Assembly: GCA_937889795.1 (NCBI GenBank)
Contig: CALBZH010000254.1
Location: 1-6,011 of the forward strand
Length of the DNA stretch: 6,011 bases
Source of the DNA: an uncultured Syntrophobacteraceae bacterium
Lineage (GTDB): Bacteria > Desulfobacterota > Syntrophobacteria > Syntrophobacterales > Syntrophobacteraceae
Reading direction: 5' to 3'
Positions within the stretch are counted from its first letter, which is position 1; each line of letters begins with the position of its first letter. The notes below the pieces were generated by a model that ran no database searches, was not told the origin of the DNA, and was given only the letters and a program-made list of their open reading frames with translations. The translations under genes were made by a program, and so were the position numbers. Below, one piece after another: positions 1 through 5,409 of the stretch.

Positions 1-1325
1 TCCTGCTGCTCATCTTCATGGTGGCGGGGATCTACTTCATGAAGGACATGCTTTCCTACGCCTTCACCAAGGTTTTGCTCAAGATCCGCTCCAAGCTCCT
101 CCTCTCCCTGATGTTTGTCTTCATGGGCGCCTTTCTTTCCGCTTTCTTGGATGCCCTGACCGTCACGGCGGTGATCATCACCGTGGCATATGGCTTTTAC
201 GACGTGTATCACCGCTACGCCTCCGGCGGGCATGGGCCGCAGGAGATCTGCCACATCTACGACGAGTGCGAGGATTATCTCAAGGAGTTCCGAGGATTTC
301 TGCGCAATCTGATGATGCACGGCGCGGTGGGCACTGCCTTGGGGGGGGTGTGTACCCTCGTCGGTGAGCCCCAGAACCTGCTCATCGGCAGTGTCATGGG
401 GTGGCATTTCGGTGAATTCTTCATCAAGGTCGCTCCTGTATCCTTGCCGGTGCTGGGAGTAGGCCTGCTGACCACCATCGTGGTGGAGAAGCTCAAGCTG
501 TGCGGTTACGGCTGCCAACTTCCCCGGTCCGTGCATAAGCTGCTGGAAGAAAACGACCGTGAGCGGGAAGCAAGCAGGAGCAAGAAGCAGTGGGCTGCCA
601 TCTTCATTCAGGGCTGCGCCGGGGTCTACCTCATCTTCGCCCTGGCCTTTCATATTGCCGAAGTGGGGATCATCGGCCTGTCCGTGATCATTGCGCTGAC
701 GGCATTGAACGGCATTACCGATGAGCACCGCATTGGCCGGGCGTTTGAGGAGGCTCTCCCGTTTACCGCGCTGCTGGTGGTCTTCTTCGCCATCGTGGCT
801 GTGATCCACGAGCAGCACTTGTTCGCTCCGGTCATCCAGTTCGTGCTCGGCCTCACCGGCAGGACCCAATTGGGGGCCTACTATCTGGCCAACGGTCTGC
901 TCTCCATGATCAGTGACAATGTCTTCGTGGCCACGGTGTACATCAGTGAGACCAAGCTGCACTTCGTTCAGCTCCTGGGTCAGATCCCCGGAATCGACCA
1001 GAGCGGAGAGCAGCTCATGGCCATGCTCACCAACCCGAGCACCAGCCGGACCGAGGTTCTTGCCAGCCTGCCTCCCGAAGCGGCCGCCAGGGCGGGATCG
1101 CTGATGCAGCAGTTCGACAGTCTGGCCGTGGCCATCAATACCGGGACCAACATCCCCAGCGTGGCCACTCCAAACGGCCAAGCGGCATTCCTCTTCCTGC
1201 TTACCTCGACCCTCGCGCCGGTGATCCGGCTTTCCTATGGAAGAATGGTGATGCAAGCCTTGCCTTACACCATCACCATGACCTTGAGCGGCCTCGGTGC
1301 GACAGTGTTGAGCTTCGGGGGCTGA
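1..1325 (+). CDS. nhaB: Na+/H+ antiporter NhaB, 5'-truncated
   Basis: This is the 3' part of an inner-membrane sodium/proton antiporter of the NhaB family, which exports Na+ in exchange for H+. The frame is already open at base 3 (residues [14 protein letters not shown]), so the true start lies left of the window. Against Escherichia coli NhaB (about 513 residues, recalled from memory) roughly 95 N-terminal residues are missing. Family signatures seen: [100 protein letters not shown] and the C-terminal block [20 protein letters not shown]. Many hydrophobic stretches fit a polytopic membrane protein. A loop before the C-terminal block is about 40 residues longer than in E. coli, and the C-terminus is shorter. 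An 8-G run near 345-352 does not break the frame. No gene-specific regulation is visible; a strong terminator lies 85 bases after the stop. Confidence 0.95.
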   Translation, partial: LLLIFMVAGIYFMKDMLSYAFTKVLLKIRSKLLLSLMFVFMGAFLSAFLDALTVTAVIITVAYGFYDVYHRYASGGHGPQEICHIYDECEDYLKEFRGFLRNLMMHGAVGTALGGVCTLVGEPQNLLIGSVMGWHFGEFFIKVAPVSLPVLGVGLLTTIVVEKLKLCGYGCQLPRSVHKLLEENDREREASRSKKQWAAIFIQGCAGVYLIFALAFHIAEVGIIGLSVIIALTALNGITDEHRIGRAFEEALPFTALLVVFFAIVAVIHEQHLFAPVIQFVLGLTGRTQLGAYYLANGLLSMISDNVFVATVYISETKLHFVQLLGQIPGIDQSGEQLMAMLTNPSTSRTEVLASLPPEAAARAGSLMQQFDSLAVAINTGTNIPSVATPNGQAAFLFLLTSTLAPVIRLSYGRMVMQALPYTITMTLSGLGATVLSFGG

Positions 1326-1365
1326 ATGAGGCGGTGGAGCGCAATCGATTTTTTTGACGATGCTA

Positions 1366-1394
1366 TTGCCATGCCGCATCCAATGGTTTATATG
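1366..1394 (+). promoter_or_regulatory. Candidate sigma-70-type promoter upstream of the SLOG-like gene
   Basis: TTGCCA (1366-1371, 5 of 6 to the -35 consensus) is separated by exactly 17 bases from TATATG (1389-1394, 4 of 6 to the -10 consensus). Transcription would begin near 1401, just before the terminator hairpin at 1411-1432. It is the best match between nhaB and the next gene. Only 37 bases separate the terminator from the next start codon and I see no promoter there. Inferred from sequence alone. Confidence 0.35.
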
Positions 1395-1462
1395 GCTCGA
1401 CTCCACGCCGGCCGCAGGGGTGTCCCTGTGGCTTTTCATTTTTTTCGGGGAGCAAGTCGAGC
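1395..1462 (+). repeat. 8-bp inverted repeat enclosing the terminator
   Basis: GCTCGACT (1395-1402) and its exact reverse complement AGTCGAGC (1455-1462) flank the terminator hairpin and its T tract. In RNA they could form a closing stem around the terminator; in DNA they could be separated operator half-sites. The arms are seen directly, but the role is unknown. An 8-base match over a span this size is only moderately unlikely by chance. Confidence 0.35.
1411..1446 (+). terminator. Intrinsic (rho-independent) terminator
   Basis: A 9-bp stem (1411-1419 with 1424-1432, one G-T wobble, tetraloop GTGT) is followed at once by a T-rich tract, TTTTCATTTTTTT (1433-1445). This is the classic layout of an intrinsic terminator reading rightward. 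The simplest reading is that it ends the nhaB transcript, 85 bases after the stop. It also sits only 37 bases before the start of the next gene and just downstream of a candidate promoter, so it could act as an attenuator for that gene. Confidence 0.85.
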
Positions 1463-1473
1463 AGGACAAATTT

Positions 1474-1477
1474 GGAG
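1474..1477 (+). promoter_or_regulatory. Ribosome binding site fixing the start of the SLOG-like gene
   Basis: GGAG sits six bases before ATG 1484. This decides the start in favour of 1484, since an upstream TTG start at 1472 would overlap the site itself. Confidence 0.75.
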
Positions 1478-1483
1478 AATCGA

Positions 1484-2038
1484 ATGGCGAACGCAAGTGA
1501 ATTCACACTCTACAGTGGTGGACTCAAGGGCTCCGAGGTCGAATTCGGGATCCTGGCTGAAAAATGGGGGGTCAGGGAAGTGACCTTTTCCTATGAGGGA
1601 CATAAGCCCTCCCGCGACCGCGGGCTCGTCATGTTGAGCCCGGAAGAAATGAAGCGGGGCGATATAAGCATGGAGATCGTCTGCATGAGCATGAAGCGGA
1701 CCTATTCCAATACGGAGACCATCCGAAAAGTCATGCAGATGATTTTCCACATGGTGAACAACGGATTCCAAGTGTTTGCGGTGGGCTGGATTGAGACAAA
1801 CAATACGGTGCGGGGGGGAACCGGATGGAGTGTTGAATTGGCGAAGCTGTTCGGCCGCCCTTTGAGTGTGTTCGATCAAAACCGGAATCGATGGTTTACC
1901 TGGGAAGACAATTCCTGGGTGGAGAGCCTGCCGGTCATCGAGCACAAGACATTCGTGGGTACGGGGACCCGACATCTCAGTGAGGAAGGGCGACGGGCAC
2001 TCCATGACTTGTTTCAACGCTCATTCACTTCCGAGTGA
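1484..2038 (+). CDS. Conserved hypothetical protein, SLOG/Rossmann-like
   Basis: A 184-residue soluble protein with no signal peptide or membrane segment. I chose ATG 1484 over the in-frame TTG at 1472 because GGAG (1474-1477) lies six bases upstream of the ATG, an ideal ribosome binding site. I do not recognise a named family. Glycine-rich turns suggest a nucleotide-binding Rossmann fold of the SLOG/lysine-decarboxylase-like kind: YSGGLKGSE (residues 10-18) after a first strand, VFAVGWIE (97-104), GGTGWSVELAK (111-121) followed by RPLSVFDQ (125-132), and FVGTGTR (157-163). In SLOG proteins a GG-T-x-x-E motif contributes to nucleotide or ligand binding; here G111-G112-T113 and E118 fit that loosely. 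The C-terminal part is rich in Trp and charged residues (RWFTWEDNSWVE). The gene sits between a terminator and a long structured gap, so it may be monocistronic. Function is unknown; the fold assignment is inference. Confidence 0.85.
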   Translation: MANASEFTLYSGGLKGSEVEFGILAEKWGVREVTFSYEGHKPSRDRGLVMLSPEEMKRGDISMEIVCMSMKRTYSNTETIRKVMQMIFHMVNNGFQVFAVGWIETNNTVRGGTGWSVELAKLFGRPLSVFDQNRNRWFTWEDNSWVESLPVIEHKTFVGTGTRHLSEEGRRALHDLFQRSFTSE

Positions 2039-2108
2039 GATGAGCCTTGCAGAAAGGCACCCATCGGAGTATGAGCCCCCATGGGCACCCGTGATTGCTC
2101 CCGGGAAG

Positions 2109-2152
2109 GCTCCCGGTAATGCCTTGGGACTCCTCTCGGCATTTCCGGGAGT
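2109..2152 (+). repeat. Long hairpin, 14-base arms
   Basis: CTCCCGGTAATGCC (2110-2123) pairs with GGCATTTCCGGGAG (2138-2151), with 13 of 14 positions matched (one T-T mismatch) around a 14-base loop. A G-T wobble (2109/2152) extends the base. The upstream copy of the 8-mer (2097-2104) could compete for the same right arm, so two mutually exclusive folds are possible. There is no U tract downstream. It could be a leader RNA element, a factor-dependent terminator or an mRNA stability element. Confidence 0.6.
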
Positions 2153-2180
2153 GTGCTGAGTGCACAGGGCAGCTCAGCAC
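2153..2180 (+). repeat. Perfect 8-bp inverted repeat next to the long hairpin
   Basis: GTGCTGAG (2153-2160) and CTCAGCAC (2173-2180) pair perfectly around a 12-base loop. The repeat starts immediately after the base of the preceding hairpin, so the two would stack coaxially in RNA. No T tract follows. Confidence 0.55.
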
Positions 2181-2183
2181 CTG

Positions 2184-2244
2184 CCGATTCTTGCCGCGTA
2201 TGTGGCCACAAGCCCGCTGGCGGTTTCCTGGCTGGCAAGAACGG
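2184..2244 (+). repeat. Third inverted repeat, with an internal palindrome
   Basis: CCGATTCTTGCC (2184-2195) pairs with GGCAAGAACGG (2234-2244) with one bulged A. Inside lie a perfect 10-base palindrome TGTGGCCACA (2201-2210) and a small CCGC/GCGG hairpin. With the two preceding repeats it makes a nearly continuous structured stretch of about 135 bases. Confidence 0.45.
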
Positions 2245-2410
2245 AAGCACTCGAGACGCATCATCCAATCCGCAAGTCTTTTGGCAGGACATCATCCCCT
2301 TAGCGGAATATCCTTGCAGAGTCCCCGAAGCCTCAATTAGATTTGTAAATCGCATGGCGAGCGATCAAAGTGCTGCTTCTTTTCGAAACCTTATCCCGGA
2401 TGACGACACG

Positions 2411-3760
2411 ATGAACCCTATCTGCATTGTCGACGATGAGCCTTCCATTTGCTCCTCCATAGCGAGCATTCTGAAAGACGATGGGTATCAGACCATCGTC
2501 TTCCCTGATGCGGAGAGCTTCTGGGAGAGGCTCGATACCATAGAGCCTTCTCTCGCCCTGCTGGATATCTGGCTCCCGGGCGTGGACGGTGTGGAGCTCC
2601 TGAAACGCCTGCATAGCCGATTCCCTGCGCTCCCCATCATCATGATGAGTGGACATGCCGGCATCGAGGCGGCAGTGGCAGCCATAAAGGCCGGTGCTTA
2701 CGATTTTCTGGAAAAACCCCTGCATCTGGAAGTATTGCTCGACAAGGTCAAGTCCGCCCTTGAGCATCGACCGTCCAGGAGCGGAGGGACCTTGCCTGCC
2801 AATAGGAAGCTTGAGCCTGTCCGTGCAGACCATTCGATGACTCCCGATAGGGTGGAAGTGGTGGATTCCCCCGAGCCACAACGCACACTACAAGGCAATG
2901 TGGTCCTCAACGGGATAGGGCTTCTGAGCGGCCGAAACAAAGGGATCATTCTGAGCCCGCTTGGGATCAACGAAGGGATCGTCTTTCAGACACTGGACGG
3001 CCAAGCCATCCGTGGACATGTCACCTCCCTCAGGAATTTTTCCAAGCCGCTTTCATCGAAGACCTTCTCGGCCAACTCCACTACCCTGGACAACGGCAGG
3101 CATCAGGTTCGCACGGTTGAGCACTTGATGGCTGTCCTTCACATGGTGGGGATAACCAACGCGCTCATAAAGGTCGACGACGAGATCCCAAACATCGACG
3201 GCTCAGCCAAGGACTTCTGCGAGTTGATCGCACAGGCAGGGATAGAGGAGCAGCCAGCCTCTCGCAGGGTGGCTGTCATCCGTCGGAAGCTCGGAGTGGG
3301 GACGGAGGAGAAAGATGAGAAGCATCTTTATGCGGAACCCTTTGAAGGGTTCGAAATCTCGATGAGGGTCGACTATCCACCCCCCATAGGCGAACAGACC
3401 TTCACGTTCAATCCGGAGTACACAAGCTTTGAAAAAGAGATCGCACCGGCTCGATCATTCAACACCTTTGAGAATATTGAAATGGCACAGAAGCTTGGAA
3501 AGGTTGGGGGCGGGTATCTCCATTCCCACATCATCATTTACGACGGCAAGGTCATCAATACAGATCTTCGCTATCCCGACGAATTCGTGCGCCACAAGAT
3601 CCTGGACCTGATCGGAGACCTCTACCTCCTCGGCTTCCCCATCAGAGGGCGCATTACCGCCAATATGACTTCTCACGGCTACAATCAGGCCCTGGTCGAG
3701 CGCCTGTATCGGGCGATCCAGACCAGCCCGGGAAACTGGCCGTGGGCGAATCGAGCTTGA
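2411..3760 (+). CDS. lpxC: Receiver domain fused to LpxC-type UDP-3-O-acyl-GlcNAc deacetylase
   Basis: A 449-residue fusion. Residues 1-118 are an NtrC/NtrX-type receiver: acidic D8-D9, phosphoacceptor D52 in LALLDIWLPGVDG, S80 in IIMMSGHAGIEAAV, and K102 in AYDFLEKPL. Residues 119-156 form a polar linker. Residues 157-449 are an LpxC domain, which in the family is a Zn2+ enzyme that removes the acetyl group from UDP-3-O-acyl-GlcNAc, the committed step of lipid A synthesis. Equivalents of the E. coli catalytic residues are present: E237-H238 in RTVEHLMA (E78/H79), H395 and D399 in DEFVRHKILDLIGD (H238/D242) and H422 in TSHGYNQAL (H265). The fusion replaces the AAA+ and DNA-binding domains normal after this receiver type. 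The usual GLHSG motif reads GLLSG (170-174), and the ARTF threonine is serine (S349). ATG 2411 fits the family's usual N-terminus (NPICIVDDEPS), though only a weak GGA lies upstream; ATG 2354 is an alternative with no ribosome binding site. E. coli LpxC is about 305 residues. Confidence 0.92.
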   Translation: MNPICIVDDEPSICSSIASILKDDGYQTIVFPDAESFWERLDTIEPSLALLDIWLPGVDGVELLKRLHSRFPALPIIMMSGHAGIEAAVAAIKAGAYDFLEKPLHLEVLLDKVKSALEHRPSRSGGTLPANRKLEPVRADHSMTPDRVEVVDSPEPQRTLQGNVVLNGIGLLSGRNKGIILSPLGINEGIVFQTLDGQAIRGHVTSLRNFSKPLSSKTFSANSTTLDNGRHQVRTVEHLMAVLHMVGITNALIKVDDEIPNIDGSAKDFCELIAQAGIEEQPASRRVAVIRRKLGVGTEEKDEKHLYAEPFEGFEISMRVDYPPPIGEQTFTFNPEYTSFEKEIAPARSFNTFENIEMAQKLGKVGGGYLHSHIIIYDGKVINTDLRYPDEFVRHKILDLIGDLYLLGFPIRGRITANMTSHGYNQALVERLYRAIQTSPGNWPWANRA

Positions 3761-3782
3761 GCCGTGCCAGGGGGAGGGAGTG
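3761..3782. other. 22-base convergent junction
   Basis: The plus-strand LpxC fusion and the minus-strand SPFH gene end towards each other here. The spacer is purine-rich on the plus strand and holds no hairpin with a T tract. The only inverted repeat nearby (TCAGG/CCTGA, 3783-3795) is short. Neither transcript has an obvious intrinsic terminator, so the two may overlap as antisense 3' ends. Confidence 0.5.
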
Positions 3783-4841
3783 TCAGGTTTCCTGATCGGG
3801 AGACTGCCGGGTTACACCGTTCAAAAAGGGCTGCTTGACGCGCACGGTCTTGACTCCCTCGAGCATCTCCTTAATGCCCCCGATGGCGCTGAGGACCCCG
3901 GTGGCTTCGTAGGGAAGGTAGATGATCTTATTGTCTTTGCCCGAGACCATGTCCTTCAGTGTCTCAAGGTAACGGACGGCAATCAGGTAGTTTGAGGGAT
4001 CGCCACCGCTCGCTGCAATGGACTCGGTGACCATCCGGATGGCCTCGGCCTCCGCTTCGGCCACTTTGACCCGAGCTTCCGCCTCGCCTTGGGCGACCAG
4101 GATCCTCGCCTGTTTGATCCCCTCCGCCTTGTTGATCTCCGCGGCTCGCGCGCCCTCCGCTTCAAGAATGTTCGCTTGCTTCAACCCCTCGGCTTCCAGA
4201 ATGGCCGCCCGCCGGTCTCGCTCGGCCCGCATCTGCTTTTCCATGGCGTCACGGATCTCTGGAGGTGGGCTGATGTCCTGGAGCTCCACGCGATTGACCT
4301 TGACGCCCCACTTGTCACTGGCCTCATCGAGAATCGCCCGGAGCTTGCTGTTGATCGTATCGCGTGACGTCAGAGTCTCGTCCAGGTCGAGCTCGCCGAT
4401 GACGTTTCGGAGGGTGGTCTGGGTCAGCTTTTCAATGGCGTCCGGAAGGTTGGCGATTTCATAGACGGCACGGACGGGGTCGATGATCTGGAAGTAGAGG
4501 AGGGCGTTGATCTCCGTCACCACGTTGTCCCGCGTGATGACGCTCTGCTTGGGGAAATCATACACCGTTTCGCGCAGGTCGATCCGTTTGACGGTGTCCT
4601 TGCGCACGATCGGTCTCCCGTCCGGTCCCGTCTGGACGAACCGCCACTCGATTTGGCGCGGCTTGTCGAACACAGGCCAGAGAATGTTGATGCCGGAAGC
4701 GAGGGTGCGGTGGTACTTGCCGAGACGCTCGATCACCATGGTCTCGGATTGCTGAATGATCAAAAAACCTTTGACGGCAAAGAAGATCACGAACACAACT
4801 AAAGCGAGCAGAATGAGCAGAATCCCGATTTGCGGTCCCAT
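3783..4841 (-). CDS. Stomatin-like SPFH/Band 7 membrane protein (QmcA-like)
   Basis: A 352-residue protein of the slipin/QmcA group. Order: N-terminal membrane segment (residues 5-28); SPFH/Band 7 domain (about 29-195), including VIERLGKYHRTLASGINILWP, the basic/acidic KRIDLRETV and SVITRDNVVTEI, and the closing GVKVNRVELQDISPP; an Ala/Glu-rich coiled coil (about 200-275) with five tandem 11-residue units; and a C-terminal segment with the family-typical NKIIYLP (304-310). Such proteins form large oligomers on the inner membrane. Members are linked to membrane microdomains and to control of the FtsH protease, while partnership with NfeD is known from the conserved operon. GGAG (4850-4853) sits eight bases before the ATG. 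The gene lies 18 bases after nfeD and is clearly in its operon. It is convergent with the LpxC fusion, 22 bases apart. The short TCAGG/CCTGA repeat at 3783-3795 overlaps its stop codon. Confidence 0.95.
   Translation of the reverse strand: MGPQIGILLILLALVVFVIFFAVKGFLIIQQSETMVIERLGKYHRTLASGINILWPVFDKPRQIEWRFVQTGPDGRPIVRKDTVKRIDLRETVYDFPKQSVITRDNVVTEINALLYFQIIDPVRAVYEIANLPDAIEKLTQTTLRNVIGELDLDETLTSRDTINSKLRAILDEASDKWGVKVNRVELQDISPPPEIRDAMEKQMRAERDRRAAILEAEGLKQANILEAEGARAAEINKAEGIKQARILVAQGEAEARVKVAEAEAEAIRMVTESIAASGGDPSNYLIAVRYLETLKDMVSGKDNKIIYLPYEATGVLSAIGGIKEMLEGVKTVRVKQPFLNGVTRQSPDQET
4038..4202 (-). repeat. Five tandem 11-residue (hendecad) coiled-coil units in the SPFH protein
   Basis: Residues 214-268 divide exactly into five 11-residue units: ILEAEGLKQAN, ILEAEGARAAE, INKAEGIKQAR, ILVAQGEAEAR and VKVAEAEAEAI. 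Hydrophobic residues open each unit and an A-E/Q-G (or A-E-A) turn recurs at positions 4-6. An 11-residue period fits the long, nearly straight coiled coils of SPFH cages. It is a protein-level repeat, degenerate in DNA. Confidence 0.7.
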
Positions 4842-4847
4842 GGATTT

Positions 4848-4853
4848 CTCTCC
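4848..4853 (-). promoter_or_regulatory. Ribosome binding site of the SPFH gene
   Basis: On the minus strand GGAGAG lies within the 18-base gap between the nfeD stop and the SPFH start. The GGAG core is eight bases from the ATG at 4839-4841. It supports this start and independent translation of the second gene. Confidence 0.75.
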
Positions 4854-4859
4854 GGTTCA

Positions 4860-5300
4860 TCATGCTTTGCGTACATAGAGAGTCGTGCCTTCGATGCGCA
4901 GGACTTCGACGGACGCGCCTGGCTCGATCATGCCGTCTTCGCTATTTACGGCACGCCAGTCGTCACCTCCCACGATCACACGTCCTGACGGCGTGGTAGG
5001 CTCCACCGTAACGACTACCCGGCCGACCTTGCCGATCAATGCGTCCACATTGGTCCGCGCCCGCTCGGACGGGCGGTGCATGAATTTCTGAAAAAACGGA
5101 CGTACCCCTCCGTAGGAGACCAGCGTTCCAAGAATAAAGCCGACGAGCTGCCCCTTGAGCCCGAAGCCCAGTCCGGCGCTTATTGCGGAAACGAGGCAGC
5201 CCAGGCCAAGGCAGGCCAGCAGGAAGGTCGGGGCGAAGATTTCGCCGATGAAGAGAAGGATGGCGACGATCACCCAAAGGTGCCAAGCCGAGAGGTCCAT
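4860..5300 (-). CDS. NfeD-like membrane protein with C-terminal OB fold
   Basis: A 146-residue short-form NfeD protein (the NfeD1b/YbbK type, without the ClpP-like protease domain of long NfeD). Residues 8-45 and 51-69 hold the hydrophobic segments, with the typical early GEIFAPTF (19-26). A short basic linker (72-82) leads to the soluble OB-fold domain (about 86-146): DALIGKVGRVVVTVEP, GRVIVGGDDWRAVN, then PGASVEVLRIEGTTLYVRK. In the family this small beta barrel is thought to contact the partner SPFH protein. The partner gene follows after 18 bases, the usual nfeD-stomatin pairing. ATG 5298-5300 gives the expected N-terminus just before the first membrane segment. Only a weak GGA (5310-5312) is upstream, so translation initiation may be modest or the start slightly different. 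The substrate or pathway is not known from sequence. Confidence 0.93.
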   Translation of the reverse strand: MDLSAWHLWVIVAILLFIGEIFAPTFLLACLGLGCLVSAISAGLGFGLKGQLVGFILGTLVSYGGVRPFFQKFMHRPSERARTNVDALIGKVGRVVVTVEPTTPSGRVIVGGDDWRAVNSEDGMIEPGASVEVLRIEGTTLYVRKA

Positions 5301-5409
5301 GTGGGGGATTCCATCACGACAATGCGGTGGTGGTTGAGGAGCCCGAAGCAGCCATGTCGTTGAGGCCTGTCGCCGGATTGCTCCAGCGACAGGCCCGGGA
5401 AGCGCAATT
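5301..5409 (-). other. Non-coding gap between the CBS-ACT gene and nfeD
   Basis: 109 bases. The right part carries the strong hairpin. The left part (5301-5363) is the immediate nfeD leader, with only a weak ribosome binding site and no clear sigma-70 pair. Whether nfeD has its own promoter or is read from the CBS-ACT gene cannot be decided here. Confidence 0.5.
5364..5395 (-). terminator. Strong hairpin after the CBS-ACT gene (no T tract)
   Basis: GGCCTGTCGC (5364-5373) and GCGACAGGCC (5386-5395) form a perfect 10-bp stem. After one C-A mismatch, GGA/TCC extends it to a TTGC tetraloop. It begins 15 bases beyond the CBS-ACT stop codon. Reading leftward, the sequence beyond the hairpin (about 5363-5350) is not T-rich, so this is not a textbook intrinsic terminator. 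It could be a factor-assisted terminator, an RNA 3'-end protector, or an element in the nfeD leader. Confidence 0.55.

Larger units (their letters stand above)
2039..2410 (+). other. 372-base non-coding gap with stacked inverted repeats
   Basis: The gap lies between two co-directional genes. It starts with a small hairpin (2044-2048 with 2054-2058, loop GCAGA), then a tandem 8-mer GCTCCCGG (2097-2104 and 2109-2116), then the larger structures listed separately (2109-2152, 2153-2180, 2184-2244). None is followed by a T tract, so none looks like a textbook terminator. Bases 2245-2410 hold no clear structure. A weak promoter-like pair (TTGCAG at 2314-2319 and TAGATT at 2338-2343, 18-base spacing) is the best I find and is not convincing. 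Open frames run through the gap, but they have no family resemblance or plausible start, so I treat it as non-coding. It is probably the leader of the receiver-LpxC gene. Confidence 0.6.

Noticed and set aside
345..352. Run of eight G in nhaB as a frameshift or phase-variable tract
   Set aside because: The frame and the conserved NhaB motifs continue across it unchanged, so there is no evidence of slippage.
1436..2017. Long minus-strand open frame (193 codons) opposite the SLOG-like gene
   Set aside because: It has a composition typical of an antisense shadow (His/Pro-rich, no recognisable motif), while the plus-strand frame has a good ribosome binding site and conserved-looking glycine motifs.
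2232..2250. Sigma-54 promoter (TGGCA...GC) near the third repeat, also tried at about 2281
   Set aside because: The GG to GC spacing is one base too long at the first site, and the -12 GC is absent at the second.
2014..2355. Minus-strand frames across the structured gap as a small gene
   Set aside because: No plausible start signal, no recognisable domain, and they arise from GC-rich repeat arms.
2153..2410. In-frame extension of the receiver-LpxC protein upstream to 2153 or to ATG 2354
   Set aside because: The extra residues resemble no receiver N-terminus, lack a ribosome binding site and would run through the stacked inverted repeats. The receiver begins normally at 2411.
3783..3795. TCAGG/CCTGA as a bidirectional terminator between the convergent genes
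   Set aside because: Only 5 bp with a 3-base loop and no T tract on either side.
3987..4464. Plus-strand open frames opposite the SPFH coiled-coil region
   Set aside because: These Ser/Arg/Ala-rich frames are the expected antisense of the Ala/Glu-rich repeats and show no independent coding signal.
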